Both the position numbers and the translations under genes were made by a program. Shown one piece after another: positions 17,277 through 26,669 of a stretch of 64,000 nt of DNA. How positions within the stretch are numbered: the stretch's first letter is position 1; each line of letters starts with the position of its first letter. Origin of the DNA: an uncultured Shewanella sp. (GTDB taxonomy: Bacteria; Pseudomonadota; Gammaproteobacteria; Enterobacterales; Shewanellaceae); assembly GCF_947491715.1 (NCBI RefSeq), contig NZ_CANLKR010000010.1, positions 1 to 64,000 on the forward strand. The letters are read 5' to 3'. The notes below the pieces were generated by a model. It worked only from the letters and a program-made list of their open reading frames with translations, searched no databases and had not been told where the DNA came from.

Positions 17277-17798
17277 TTATTTTTCCCTCATGTTTGTTTT
17301 TGATGGAATGAAAGGTTTGGCGAGATACATGACAGCCACCAAGGCGACCAGTAATAAACTGGATACGACTTCTACCGCAATTTTATATTGTCCAAATAGG
17401 GCTAACCCTAATGCTTTAGGGTCTAAAGGGGTAATAGGAACATTCTGCGACGCCATTTGACTGATTAGGATCAAATAGCAGCTCTCTAAGATTAAAATTG
17501 CGATAAGAATAATAGGCAAGGTGAGATCAGGACGTTGAATATGAGGTGTGGGACTTTGAGGATTGATCATAATGAAAAAGACATAGAGGATCATGATGGC
17601 ACCGATATATAAAATAACTTGTAACACAGCAAGTAAAGGAGAGCCGAGTAGATAAAAGTCAATAGCCAGTGCTAATAATGAAATGATGAGGTATACCGCC
17701 GCATGCATGGCTTGTTTGACAAAAATGATGGAGATGGAGGCGCCTATTGCAATGCCACTGCTGAGGTAAAAAATAACATTCCAGATTGAGCTTTCCAT
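17277..17798 (-). CDS. nuoJ: NADH-quinone oxidoreductase subunit J
   Basis: Five-helix membrane subunit. The frame extends upstream to an ATG at 17876, but the protein homologous to NuoJ begins around MESSIWNVIFYLSSG, so the ATG at 17798 (preceded by GGATG) is the likelier start. This gives 173 residues; a start at 17810 is also possible. The conserved third-helix segment LQVILYIGAIMILYVFFIM, with the pi-bulge tyrosine, is present. It lies between nuoI and nuoK. Confidence 0.92.
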   Translation of the reverse strand: MESSIWNVIFYLSSGIAIGASISIIFVKQAMHAAVYLIISLLALAIDFYLLGSPLLAVLQVILYIGAIMILYVFFIMINPQSPTPHIQRPDLTLPIILIAILILESCYLILISQMASQNVPITPLDPKALGLALFGQYKIAVEVVSSLLLVALVAVMYLAKPFIPSKTNMREK

Positions 17799-17890
17799 AT
17801 TGACATCCATTATGTTGTTGGTATCCCTAAAAGGGCTAAAGTGAATGAGGCCATTATTTCTATTATCTATTTGCAATTAAAGGGTTATTG

Positions 17891-18418
17891 TTAGGGTAGA
17901 TTCGTATACACATCAACGGGCTTTTGCTCATCAGGGTTATCACCAATCCCTTTACCTTTAATGGGAACGCCAGCATGACGGTAAAAGCTATAATCAGGAT
18001 GCTTTCCTGTGCCATCAATGAGTAAGTCTTGTTTGTTATAGGTGAGCTTTTCTCGATTATTGCTGCAAAACTCGTAGTCTTGAGTGAGTTGAATCGCCAA
18101 GGTTGGGCAGGCTTCCTCACATAAACCACAGAGAATACAACGACTAAAATTAATATCGAATTTTGCAGGGTATCGACGTTCATTTTCATCTTCGGTGCCT
18201 TGTATATCGATGCAATCGACAGGGCAAACTGATGAGCATAAATAGCATGAAACACACCTTTCTTGTCCGTCTGGATCTTTAGTGAGGACAATACGACCTC
18301 TGAAGCGTTCACTGCGTTCTTTTCTTTGTTCTGGGTATTGAATGGTGTCTCTTGGACGGAATGCGTGTTTTAAGGTCACCATAAACCCATCAAAGATTTC
18401 ATGAATGATTTTGTACAT
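17891..18418 (-). CDS. nuoI: NADH-quinone oxidoreductase subunit I (8Fe ferredoxin-like)
   Basis: Peripheral-arm subunit of 175 residues carrying clusters N6a and N6b. Two CxxCxxCxxxCP motifs are seen: CVSCYLCSSVCP and CILCGLCEEACP. An amphipathic N-terminal helix attaches it to the membrane arm. The start ATG at 18418 is preceded by AGGAGAAAGC. It lies 20 bases after nuoH. Confidence 0.96.
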   Translation of the reverse strand: MYKIIHEIFDGFMVTLKHAFRPRDTIQYPEQRKERSERFRGRIVLTKDPDGQERCVSCYLCSSVCPVDCIDIQGTEDENERRYPAKFDINFSRCILCGLCEEACPTLAIQLTQDYEFCSNNREKLTYNKQDLLIDGTGKHPDYSFYRHAGVPIKGKGIGDNPDEQKPVDVYTNLP

Positions 18419-18438
18419 GCTTTCTCCTTCTGCCTATA

Positions 18439-19428
18439 TCAAGAAGGTAGCCAAAAGCTACAAATCAACGCCGTGGCAATGACATTGAGTAAGCTTAAAG
18501 GCAGTAAGTATTTCCAGCCAAAGTTCATTAATTGATCATAGCGGGTTCGTGGTACACTTGCCCGCATCCACACGAAAAAGAATAATATACAGGCGACTTT
18601 TAACAGAAACCACACCGCTCCCAGCCAAGGAAAATCTTCCACAAAAGGGCCTTTCCAGCCCCCTAGAAATAGTACTGTTGTGAGGGCACTGATTAAAATA
18701 ATGCCTAAATATTCCCCTAAAAAAAACATGGCAAAGGCCATTCCGCCATATTCAGTGTTATAACCCGCTGCTAATTCATTTTCGGCTTCAGGCATGTCAA
18801 AAGGCAGGCGGTGAGTTTCTGCTATACCGGCTAAAAAAAACACAACAAAACCCAAGGGTTGCAACAGAATAAAAGGGGTTGTTTGGGCAAGAATAATGTC
18901 ATCTAAGCTAAAGGAACCCGCGATAATGACCACTCCCAGTAAAGACATTCCCATAGCAAGTTCATAGCTGACTAACTGGGCAATAGTGCGTATTGAACCG
19001 AGTTGCGAATATTGACTGTGTGATGCCCAGCCACCTAGAAATACACCGTAAATGTGTAGAGAGCTTAAGGCGAGTATGAGTAATAAACCAATGTTCAATC
19101 CTGAAGCCCAGGATATGCCTGGTGCTAGAGGGATCACGGTAAAACTGACTAAAACAGCAAATACCACTAAACGGGGGGCTAACATGTATAGCCATTTGTC
19201 GGCAAAATGGGGAGTAAAAAACTCCTTTGTGAGTAATTTCAAGGCATCGGCAATAGGTTGTAATAGCCCAAAAGGCCCGACACGGTTAGGTCCGTAACGG
19301 TCTTGAAATAAGGCCAGACCGCGCCGTTCTAAAAATACCATGTACCCCGCGGCGAGTACCAAAGCAATACAAGTGATAAACATGCCTATAATAGCGATAA
19401 TCCAATAAACCCAGAGATCCATATTCAT
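18439..19428 (-). CDS. nuoH: NADH-quinone oxidoreductase subunit H
   Basis: Membrane subunit that forms the quinone chamber with NuoB and NuoD; about 329 residues and eight helices. The quinone-site loop LFQDRYGPNRVGPFG and the later FDMPEAENELAAGYNTEY are intact. The frame opens at 19449 inside nuoG, but the ATG at 19428 has GAGGAAGG eight bases upstream and starts MNMDLWVYW, so I use it. Confidence 0.95.
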   Translation of the reverse strand: MNMDLWVYWIIAIIGMFITCIALVLAAGYMVFLERRGLALFQDRYGPNRVGPFGLLQPIADALKLLTKEFFTPHFADKWLYMLAPRLVVFAVLVSFTVIPLAPGISWASGLNIGLLLILALSSLHIYGVFLGGWASHSQYSQLGSIRTIAQLVSYELAMGMSLLGVVIIAGSFSLDDIILAQTTPFILLQPLGFVVFFLAGIAETHRLPFDMPEAENELAAGYNTEYGGMAFAMFFLGEYLGIILISALTTVLFLGGWKGPFVEDFPWLGAVWFLLKVACILFFFVWMRASVPRTRYDQLMNFGWKYLLPLSLLNVIATALICSFWLPS

Positions 19429-19432
19429 ATTA

Positions 19433-21778
19433 TTAGCCTTCCTCAGCAATAATACTGAGGTTGTCGATAGGAATAATCGCGTTAACTAAGTGACCGACAT
19501 GATGTAATGTGGCTCGAGTTAGAGCAAGGCAGTCGAGCGCCACCTCATTATTGAATATGATTGGAAAGGCATGATCCATATTGGAATGGTCGCTTGAGTT
19601 GTCTTGACTATCACTTGGGTTGCCCAGTTTAAGTTTGCTTTTAGTATTCAAGTTGAGACGATGTGCAGTGTCTGGATGTAAGTAAATGATATTGTCTTTC
19701 CAAGGCTTGATAGAGGCAATTTCGGTGGCGTAACTGGCTTTGTTACTGCCGCCGTGCCAAGTTAATCGAACGACTTGAAGACAGTCTTTATTGGTATCGA
19801 TTGAGACTTGATTTGCCTCGGCGCGACCTTCAAAAAGTATGTGTAAATTGAGGCATTGCTCACCATCAAATTGAAGACGCTCAAATCCCGTTATATCGGT
19901 GAGCTTATCAGACTGTTGTGTGTGGAAATCTTGAGGAGAGATACCAGTGAGTGCGGTGGCCAAATCCAGTGCTGTGAGCACACCTTCTCTTTGATAAGCG
20001 GAATCAAACCCTTGAATTCTGCCTTCATAATTAATGCTTATCCCTGAACGCTCCGACCAAGTGGCGTGGGGAAGGATAACATCGGCAGTTTTTACTGTTG
20101 GAGAGTTTACATTATCAAAGACAATGAGTTGCTTGATATGTTTTCTGGCGGGCAGCCAATCTGCTGCACCAAAACCAAAAGGATCTGCGCCGCAGACTAA
20201 TAAGGTTTCAATTTGTTCCTGTTTGACGGCATCGAGTAATTTAGCTGTGGGATGTTGTGCACTTATCATGGCTGAGCCCGTGGCATTGGCGCCGTTAAGC
20301 GCGAATCCAAGCTGTATAGTGAGTTGTTTATTCTCAAAGGCTTGACATAAATCATGCAGGGCATGCATTGAGGCAATATCCATCTCTACTGCAACGCCTA
20401 AAACAACAATACGTTTACCGGTTTCTAAATTGGCAAATAAATTTGGACCCATTTCCTCAGCTTCATGAGAAGCATCAAAACCATTGATGATCTCTGTCCA
20501 GTTTTTTGGGGCAGCTTGATGGACTTGATCTGGGTGTTGTTTACGCACAATGTCGGCTAATAACGTAGGAGATGCATGTAGCATATGCACTGCTTTACCG
20601 GCTTTGATTAATTGCCTAACGGCTAAGTCCATCATTGGAGCCGTTTCCGTTAAGGCGCCGACAATAATCGCACCATCAGCGGTTTCGATATCCATTAATG
20701 ATGGGCTGTTTCGACTAAGAGCTAAGGCTGCGGCGGTACGATCTTCAGTTTGAGGCATGACAAAAGGGCTAAAGAGTCCATTGAAATGTTCAGCAATATT
20801 CGCTAAAGCATAATGGCAGCTCAGATCTTCATCTGGACTGCTTAAAATGCCGACTTTTCCCGCCGATTTAGTTAACATGTCGCCGATATGATCCAGTGCT
20901 TTTTGATGACTAACAACAGCACCATTGATTTGAGGTTCTAGGGGTCTGTCTTTCGCTTCGCTGTAATGCTCTCCATAACGACCTCGATCACAGATGAAGT
21001 GGGCATTCACTTTTGTGTTTGGAAAGGGGTGAACTCGGCGTAAACTATTGTCTCGCCCTCCAGGCTCTGTATGGCAACCTACAGAGCAGTGGCTACATAT
21101 TGATTCTGTTTTTTCTAATTGCCAAGTGCGGCTGAATTTACGTCTAAAGACTTTATCGGTAAAGGTTCCTGTGGGGCAAACATCGATGAGATTACCCGAA
21201 AATGGGCTATCGAAGTGACCTGCTTCTGATCGTCTAAAGGTGGTTCTATTTCCTGAGGCATAAACGCCGAAGTCATCGCCGAGTGCATAGTTTTGATAGA
21301 ATCGACTACAGCGGTAGCATGTAATGCAGCGGTTAGCGGTATTATAAATGAGCGGCCCCATGGCTTGATCCATGTAAGTGCGTTTTGCTCCCTTAAAGCG
21401 TCGATAAGTATGATGGGAAAGAATGGTCATGTCTTGGAGCTGGCATTCACCCGCTTCATCGCAAACTGGGCAGTCGTGGGGATGGCGTGTCATGTAATAT
21501 TCAACGACACCTTGTCTGACATGATCGCCCATGCCCTTATTTAAACGATAGCGCTGGCCATCTTGTGCGGCTTGTAAGCAAGTTACCACTAACCTTGAGT
21601 TTTCGCCTTCTTTTGTTGGTTCTAACTCCATAGTACACATGCGGCAGGCACCCGCCGATCCTAGTGCTTCGTGATAGCAAAAGTAGGGAGCGTTGATACC
21701 TGCTTTGAGCGCCGCTTGTAAGACATTTTGCCCCGGCTCGAAGTCAACTTCTTGATCATCAATAAAAATCTTACCCAT
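19433..21778 (-). CDS. nuoG: NADH-quinone oxidoreductase subunit G
   Basis: Largest peripheral subunit, 781 residues from the ATG at 21778, which overlaps the nuoF stop (TAATG). The N-terminal 2Fe-2S domain has CYHEALGSAGACRMC and a later Cys (VTCLQAA). HPHDCPVCDEAGEC provides the His/Cys ligands of N5. ITCYRCSRF with a later CPTG gives N4. The extra ligands CSHCSVGC plus FICDRGRYG correspond to cluster N7, found only in some bacteria such as E. coli. The C-terminal molybdopterin-oxidoreductase-like part is catalytically silent in the family. Confidence 0.95.
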   Translation of the reverse strand: MGKIFIDDQEVDFEPGQNVLQAALKAGINAPYFCYHEALGSAGACRMCTMELEPTKEGENSRLVVTCLQAAQDGQRYRLNKGMGDHVRQGVVEYYMTRHPHDCPVCDEAGECQLQDMTILSHHTYRRFKGAKRTYMDQAMGPLIYNTANRCITCYRCSRFYQNYALGDDFGVYASGNRTTFRRSEAGHFDSPFSGNLIDVCPTGTFTDKVFRRKFSRTWQLEKTESICSHCSVGCHTEPGGRDNSLRRVHPFPNTKVNAHFICDRGRYGEHYSEAKDRPLEPQINGAVVSHQKALDHIGDMLTKSAGKVGILSSPDEDLSCHYALANIAEHFNGLFSPFVMPQTEDRTAAALALSRNSPSLMDIETADGAIIVGALTETAPMMDLAVRQLIKAGKAVHMLHASPTLLADIVRKQHPDQVHQAAPKNWTEIINGFDASHEAEEMGPNLFANLETGKRIVVLGVAVEMDIASMHALHDLCQAFENKQLTIQLGFALNGANATGSAMISAQHPTAKLLDAVKQEQIETLLVCGADPFGFGAADWLPARKHIKQLIVFDNVNSPTVKTADVILPHATWSERSGISINYEGRIQGFDSAYQREGVLTALDLATALTGISPQDFHTQQSDKLTDITGFERLQFDGEQCLNLHILFEGRAEANQVSIDTNKDCLQVVRLTWHGGSNKASYATEIASIKPWKDNIIYLHPDTAHRLNLNTKSKLKLGNPSDSQDNSSDHSNMDHAFPIIFNNEVALDCLALTRATLHHVGHLVNAIIPIDNLSIIAEEG

Positions 21779-23082
21779 TAGCAATCAACCTTATCATCGA
21801 GAGTGTCAATTGATGGAATATGCGCTGGGTGAGTACAGCCATGATTATCGATATGCTGGTGGAATAACGCTTCGAATTTATCTAGACCAGATTTTATCGG
21901 CATCAGTGCGCCAGGCGCGAAAGCGCAGAATGTATTGGGGTAAATAATGTCACATAACTCGCGTAATGTGTCGATGTCTGTCACGTCAGCTTCACCCTTT
22001 TCAAATTTTTCTAGTTGGTATTTAACAAAAGGTAGACCATCGCGACAAGGCGTGCAAAAGCCACATGACTCTCTTGTGAAAAATTGCATCAGATTTATCA
22101 TAAAATCGATAGGGCACAAGCTATCATCCATGACAATGATCCCACCTGTACCGAGTCGAGCGCCGACAGAGGGTGGGCCATCCCAGTGCATCGGGACGTC
22201 TAGATCCTCAGGTAACATGAATTGAGTCGATGCCCCACCGGGCAGAAAGCCGACTAATTTTCTTCCTTCTAATAAGCCACCTGCGTGATCATAAATGATT
22301 TCTCTTGCTGTGGTACCCAGCGGCAGTTCAAAAAAACCAGGGTTGTTAACGGGGCCTGAGACTTGGAAGATGTGGCTTCCATAAGCACCATTGGTACCTT
22401 GATTGTGAAACCACTCGATTCCATTTTGTAAAATAAAGGGAACATGACAAATGGTTTCCATATTATTAACGATAGTCGGGCTGCCCCATAAGCCTTTTGC
22501 AATGGGAAAAGGCGGTTTTGCTCTTGGGTTAGCACGATATCCTTCAAGGGCATTAAGTAGGGCAGTTTCTTCACCACAGATATAACGCCCTGCACTTAAA
22601 TGGACATCGATTTCAAGATTCCAGCCCGAATTAAGAATATTATAACCTAGCAATCCCGCGGCTTTTGCTTCATTGACTGCCGTTTCTAAGCCTTGAGCAC
22701 CTTTACGGTATTCACCGCGAATGAACACAAAGGCTTTGTCTGCTTCTAGGATATAACTGGAAGCGATGACTCCTTCTATAATAGTATGGGGATCACGATA
22801 CAGGACTTGTCTGTCTTTAAAGGAGCCGGGCTCTGCTTCATCTAGGTTGATGACCAAGTAAACAGGATGTGGCGCATCAGGGGCTTTGAAACTCCATTTA
22901 AGCCCCGTGGAGAAGCCTGCACCGCCACAGCCTCTCAGTCCTGACTCTTTTAAGGTAGCTAATAATGTTTTTCTCGGTTGCCCGATGATGTTTTCAAGGG
23001 ATTGATATCCACCTGCTTGTCGGTATTGTTCAATATTAAGCGGTTTTGGATGATGAAAGTTTCGACTGAGAATTTTATCCAT
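21778..23082 (-). CDS. nuoF: NADH-quinone oxidoreductase subunit F (NADH/FMN-binding)
   Basis: NADH-oxidising subunit, 434 residues. The FMN and NADH pocket appears as GLRGCGGAGFSTGLKW and NLDEAEPGSFKDR. The N3 4Fe-4S motif is ESCGFCTPCRDG with a distal Cys in NTFCAFAPGA. It overlaps nuoE at its start (TAATG) and nuoG at its end. Confidence 0.96.
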   Translation of the reverse strand: MDKILSRNFHHPKPLNIEQYRQAGGYQSLENIIGQPRKTLLATLKESGLRGCGGAGFSTGLKWSFKAPDAPHPVYLVINLDEAEPGSFKDRQVLYRDPHTIIEGVIASSYILEADKAFVFIRGEYRKGAQGLETAVNEAKAAGLLGYNILNSGWNLEIDVHLSAGRYICGEETALLNALEGYRANPRAKPPFPIAKGLWGSPTIVNNMETICHVPFILQNGIEWFHNQGTNGAYGSHIFQVSGPVNNPGFFELPLGTTAREIIYDHAGGLLEGRKLVGFLPGGASTQFMLPEDLDVPMHWDGPPSVGARLGTGGIIVMDDSLCPIDFMINLMQFFTRESCGFCTPCRDGLPFVKYQLEKFEKGEADVTDIDTLRELCDIIYPNTFCAFAPGALMPIKSGLDKFEALFHQHIDNHGCTHPAHIPSIDTLDDKVDC

Positions 23083-23624
23083 TAGTTATCATCTCCCAGT
23101 CTTGATGTGGTAATAATGCTTGAGCCGCTGCCTTTATTATTAGCATCATGTGGCCGTTGGCTAAGTTTTGTTAAGTACTCTGTAGTTGAAAGCACCGTTA
23201 AATTTTCGACTTCATCCATTTCATTGAGTAAAGCGGCGGGGGCTTTATCACATAACCCTAGACAAATACTGGGTAAAATGGTGACTGAACCGTCTTTACT
23301 GACTTCTCCCATGGGGACACCAGTGTGTTTAACTGCGGTATTGATAATCGTTTTGCTGCCCATAACATGGCACGTGATACTGTCACAGATCCTAAGGACA
23401 TGTCGGCCAACAGGTCGACGTCTTAATAAGGTATAAAAAGAGATAAGCTCTTCTTGCTGGGTTTTTGAGAGGCCAGTGAGTTGTGTCACAATGTCGATGC
23501 CTTGATCATTAATATAGCCTACTTTATCTTGTACAGCATAAAGGCAATATATTGCCCCCGCTCTAGGCTCTGGGTAATGACTGACATGTTGTTTTAAATG
23601 GGTTAATTCATCGGGTGTGAACAT
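23082..23624 (-). CDS. nuoE: NADH-quinone oxidoreductase subunit E (2Fe-2S)
   Basis: Thioredoxin-fold subunit of 180 residues carrying cluster N1a. Ligands are visible as CDSITC and CLGLC. The start ATG has AAGGATGC upstream. The C-terminal 25 residues (from about HDANNKGSG) are polar and look disordered, slightly longer than usual. It overlaps nuoF by one base. Confidence 0.95.
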   Translation of the reverse strand: MFTPDELTHLKQHVSHYPEPRAGAIYCLYAVQDKVGYINDQGIDIVTQLTGLSKTQQEELISFYTLLRRRPVGRHVLRICDSITCHVMGSKTIINTAVKHTGVPMGEVSKDGSVTILPSICLGLCDKAPAALLNEMDEVENLTVLSTTEYLTKLSQRPHDANNKGSGSSIITTSRLGDDN

Positions 23625-23649
23625 AGCAGCATCCTTTTTTATTTTTCAT

Positions 23650-25413
23650 TCATCTGTCCAAGTCTGATAAAACGTAGTCAATGGAGCTGATATAAGCGAC
23701 TAAATTTCCCACTTGTTCGCCTTCACATACCGCTTTTACTGATTGAAAATGGGGGATCGAAGGGGTTCTGACTCGCAGGCGATAAGGGCTCGATTGGCCT
23801 TCGCTGAAAAGGTGATAACCTGTCATGCCTTTTGATGTTTCTGTGGCAAAGAAGGTTTCACCTTTTGGCATGTTAAATCCGCGTCCTGTATCAACGAAGT
23901 GGTGAATTAAGGTTTCAATATCTTGCAGTGTATTTTGCTTTCGAGGAAAGGCGTAATCATTGCATTCCATATCTTGGACGGGTCCTACAGGCATGCGGGT
24001 TAATCTGTCTATTGCCTGCTTGATGATTTTTAAGGTTTCGGTTATTTCTTGTAACCGGATATCAATACGTGAAAAACAATCATTATGTTGTGCAGTTGGA
24101 ATGTCAAAATCATAGCTGTCGTAATTGCAATAGGGACGGGTACGACGCAGATCCCACGCTAACCCTGATGCACGTAAGTTTGGACCCGTAAAGCCCCAAT
24201 CAATAGCTTGTGCTTGGCTGATAATACCTATGTCTCGTGTGCGATTTTGAAAAATATGGTTTTTGATTGTGAGCTTTTCTAATTCGGGTAAGCATTGTGC
24301 CATGCTGTTACAGGCTTTGTGCGCTAATACTTGCCAACCTTCGGGCATGTCTTGGCTGACGCCACCGATGCGAAAAAAAGCAGGATGCATGCGAGCACCA
24401 GTGACGAGTTCGATGAAATCGAAAATTTCCTCTCGCACTTTAAAACAATAAAAGGCAGGACTAATTGCGCCTAAATCATGACCAAAACTGCCCACCCATA
24501 CAAGATGACTGGATAGACGGAAAAACTCTGTCAGAAGTACTCTGATGACAGTCGCGCGCTCGGGAACATGACTGTCAATGAGCTGTTCGATGGCTAAAAG
24601 GTAGGGGAGCTCTCCTGCAACACCCCCTAAATAGTCCACACGGTCGGTATAGGGAATGTAATTATGATAAGTATGACGTTCTGCTAATTTTTCAACGCCT
24701 CTATGGTGATAACCGATTTCGGGTGTGATTTCGAGTAAGGTTTCACCGCGAAGCTTTGTCATGAGGCGAATGATACCATGGGTGCCTGGATGGTTGGGGC
24801 CAATATTAAGCAACATGGTATCTTCTTCATCGGCTTGGCGATGATCTGGAATTTGATAGCTTTCCATTATATTGGCGTAATCTTCACTGTCGAGATCAAA
24901 GGGCGGAGGCATTTTTGTTGCGTGAAAAGGATAATCTTTGCGTAGTGGATGACCTTGCCAATATTCGGGCATTAACAATCGAGTGAGGTTGGGGTGATCT
25001 GAGAAGGTGAGGCCAAACATGTCCCAAACTTCTCGTTCATACCAATTTGCTGAAGGCCAAATAGTCGTAATACTGGGGATTTTATGAGTGTCATCTTTTA
25101 TATAAACACGAATACAGATATCGCGGTTAGCGGTAAGAGAAATGAGGTGATAAAAAATACAAAATCCATGGTCTGAGCGTTGTGACTCATCGATAGCTGA
25201 CATATCAAATAACATTTCATATTTAACTGGGGACTGTGTTTTTAAGTAATTGAGTACCGGAATAAGATCGCTAATAGCAACCTTAAAACTGGGTAAGTTA
25301 GTGGAAATATTTGAGAGCAACTCAACATTAAAGTTTTCCAGTAGACTCAGTTCTAAGGAGTGCTGTTGCTTTTTATTTGTGTTTGTTTTCATCTGTTCTT
25401 TTATCTCAATCAT
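23650..25413 (-). CDS. nuoCD: NADH-quinone oxidoreductase fused subunit CD
   Basis: Fusion of the 30-kDa (NuoC, about residues 30-185) and 49-kDa (NuoD, about 195-587) subunits, 587 residues, as in enterobacteria and Shewanella. NuoC shows WYEREVWDMFGLTFSDHPN and the junction HPLRKDYPF. NuoD shows NIGPNHPGTHGI, PEIGYHHRGVEKLAE and the C-terminal DYVLSDLDR with the conserved Asp-Arg end. Start is either the ATG at 25413 or the ATG at 25392; neither has a strong Shine-Dalgarno. Confidence 0.95.
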   Translation of the reverse strand: MIEIKEQMKTNTNKKQQHSLELSLLENFNVELLSNISTNLPSFKVAISDLIPVLNYLKTQSPVKYEMLFDMSAIDESQRSDHGFCIFYHLISLTANRDICIRVYIKDDTHKIPSITTIWPSANWYEREVWDMFGLTFSDHPNLTRLLMPEYWQGHPLRKDYPFHATKMPPPFDLDSEDYANIMESYQIPDHRQADEEDTMLLNIGPNHPGTHGIIRLMTKLRGETLLEITPEIGYHHRGVEKLAERHTYHNYIPYTDRVDYLGGVAGELPYLLAIEQLIDSHVPERATVIRVLLTEFFRLSSHLVWVGSFGHDLGAISPAFYCFKVREEIFDFIELVTGARMHPAFFRIGGVSQDMPEGWQVLAHKACNSMAQCLPELEKLTIKNHIFQNRTRDIGIISQAQAIDWGFTGPNLRASGLAWDLRRTRPYCNYDSYDFDIPTAQHNDCFSRIDIRLQEITETLKIIKQAIDRLTRMPVGPVQDMECNDYAFPRKQNTLQDIETLIHHFVDTGRGFNMPKGETFFATETSKGMTGYHLFSEGQSSPYRLRVRTPSIPHFQSVKAVCEGEQVGNLVAYISSIDYVLSDLDR

Positions 25414-25468
25414 TAGGGAAATGATTTTTTAAAGAGGTGCTAGTGAATACTCATGATGCTAACGACAC

Positions 25469-26026
25469 TCATTCGACAATAATACCTAAGGGTTTTCTAT
25501 CCCGAGTAAAAATACTGTTTGGATTATTTTGTACATGTTCTTGTAATAGATTTAGTCCTTGCAATAATGCTTCAGGATGAGGAGGGCAACCTGGCACATA
25601 AATGTCTACTGGCAAAAAGGTGTCTAACCCTTGAACCACACTGTAGATGTCATACATACCACCTGAATTGGAACATGATCCCATGGATATGACCCATTTA
25701 GGTTCTAACATTTGTTCATGTAATCGTTTGATTAAGGGAGCCACTTTGCAAAAAATGGTTCCAGAGGTGATTAATACATCACTTTGTCTTGGTGAGCCTC
25801 TAATGACCTCGGCGCCAAAGCGAGACATGTCATAGCGGGAGGTCATTGCTGACATCATTTCAACAAAACAACAAGAAGTACCAAAGTTATAGGGCCATAA
25901 AGAGGACTTTCTACTCCAAGATACTATGTTGTCCAGTTCGGCGAGTATGGTGCCCATGGTACCTGTTTTGGTGGACTTATCTTTAGAAGGCTCAAGATCT
26001 TGTCGAATAGGAATATTTTTACTCAT
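25469..26026 (-). CDS. nuoB: NADH-quinone oxidoreductase subunit B
   Basis: Carries the terminal cluster N2 next to the quinone site; 185 residues from the ATG at 26026. Ligands: the tandem cysteines in [10 protein letters not shown], then GSCSNSGG and [10 protein letters not shown]. The frame is open a further 40 codons upstream, but that part lies inside nuoA in another frame. The ATGA overlap with the nuoA stop (26023-26026) fixes the start. Confidence 0.95.
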   Translation of the reverse strand: MSKNIPIRQDLEPSKDKSTKTGTMGTILAELDNIVSWSRKSSLWPYNFGTSCCFVEMMSAMTSRYDMSRFGAEVIRGSPRQSDVLITSGTIFCKVAPLIKRLHEQMLEPKWVISMGSCSNSGGMYDIYSVVQGLDTFLPVDIYVPGCPPHPEALLQGLNLLQEHVQNNPNSIFTRDRKPLGIIVE

Positions 26027-26382
26027 ATTGTTAATGCCTTTTTGGCTAAAAGGTAAAATAAACCCAGTAAGAGAATAACCATAAAGCTGACGGCTGAAAC
26101 CATTCCCGCTATGCCTAACTCCCAATAATTCACCGCCCAAGGCCAAAGAATGGCTGTTTCTAATTCAAAAATAAGAAAAGCACTGGCAATCAAAAAATAG
26201 TTGATTGAAAGGGATTTTTTGGGGCTGGTAGTGGGATTGAGTCCACATTCGAATGGGACTTCATGCTCACGTGGTAAGGGCTTACCTGCGATAAGGCGAT
26301 TGAGTGACAACAATAAGATGGCAATCACCATTGCAACAATGGCGAAAACCAATAGCAAGACTTCTGGTGTCGGATGAGTCAT
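26023..26382 (-). CDS. nuoA: NADH-quinone oxidoreductase subunit A
   Basis: Three-helix membrane subunit at the head of the operon. The conserved loop [10 protein letters not shown] and the third-helix acidic pair in [14 protein letters not shown] are present (E. coli has Asp-Val-Glu here). The frame is open to an ATG at 26460, but the homologous part begins at [13 protein letters not shown], so I use 26382 (119 residues). No good Shine-Dalgarno precedes either start, so this is the least certain start in the operon. A TATAAA at 26482-26487 is a possible -10 box. Confidence 0.88.
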   Translation of the reverse strand: MTHPTPEVLLLVFAIVAMVIAILLLSLNRLIAGKPLPREHEVPFECGLNPTTSPKKSLSINYFLIASAFLIFELETAILWPWAVNYWELGIAGMVSAVSFMVILLLGLFYLLAKKALTI

Positions 26383-26669
26383 GGTTAAATTAATATCAGG
26401 AACATTCTCATCTTTAAACTGTAGAACATAGAGTGTTAAAGCGCACCTTAGAGGGAGCATTTTTATTCGTAATACAACGATTTTATAGGTATGAATATGT
26501 TTCTATATTTGTTCAATTGTTATTTGCTGGGGTTGAATGTGGTAAGGTTTGTTTTAAATTGATTGTGGTTCATCATGTTAAAATAGCAGTTAATGAAACA
26601 TTCGTTGATTGTTTAATGTAAACAGATGTGATTTATCATTAGGAATAGCAATAAAATGGATGAGAGAAA

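Noticed and set aside
17863..18312. 149-codon minus-strand frame overlapping nuoI
   Set aside because: It lies in another frame of nuoI, whose two CxxCxxCxxxCP motifs fix the correct frame.
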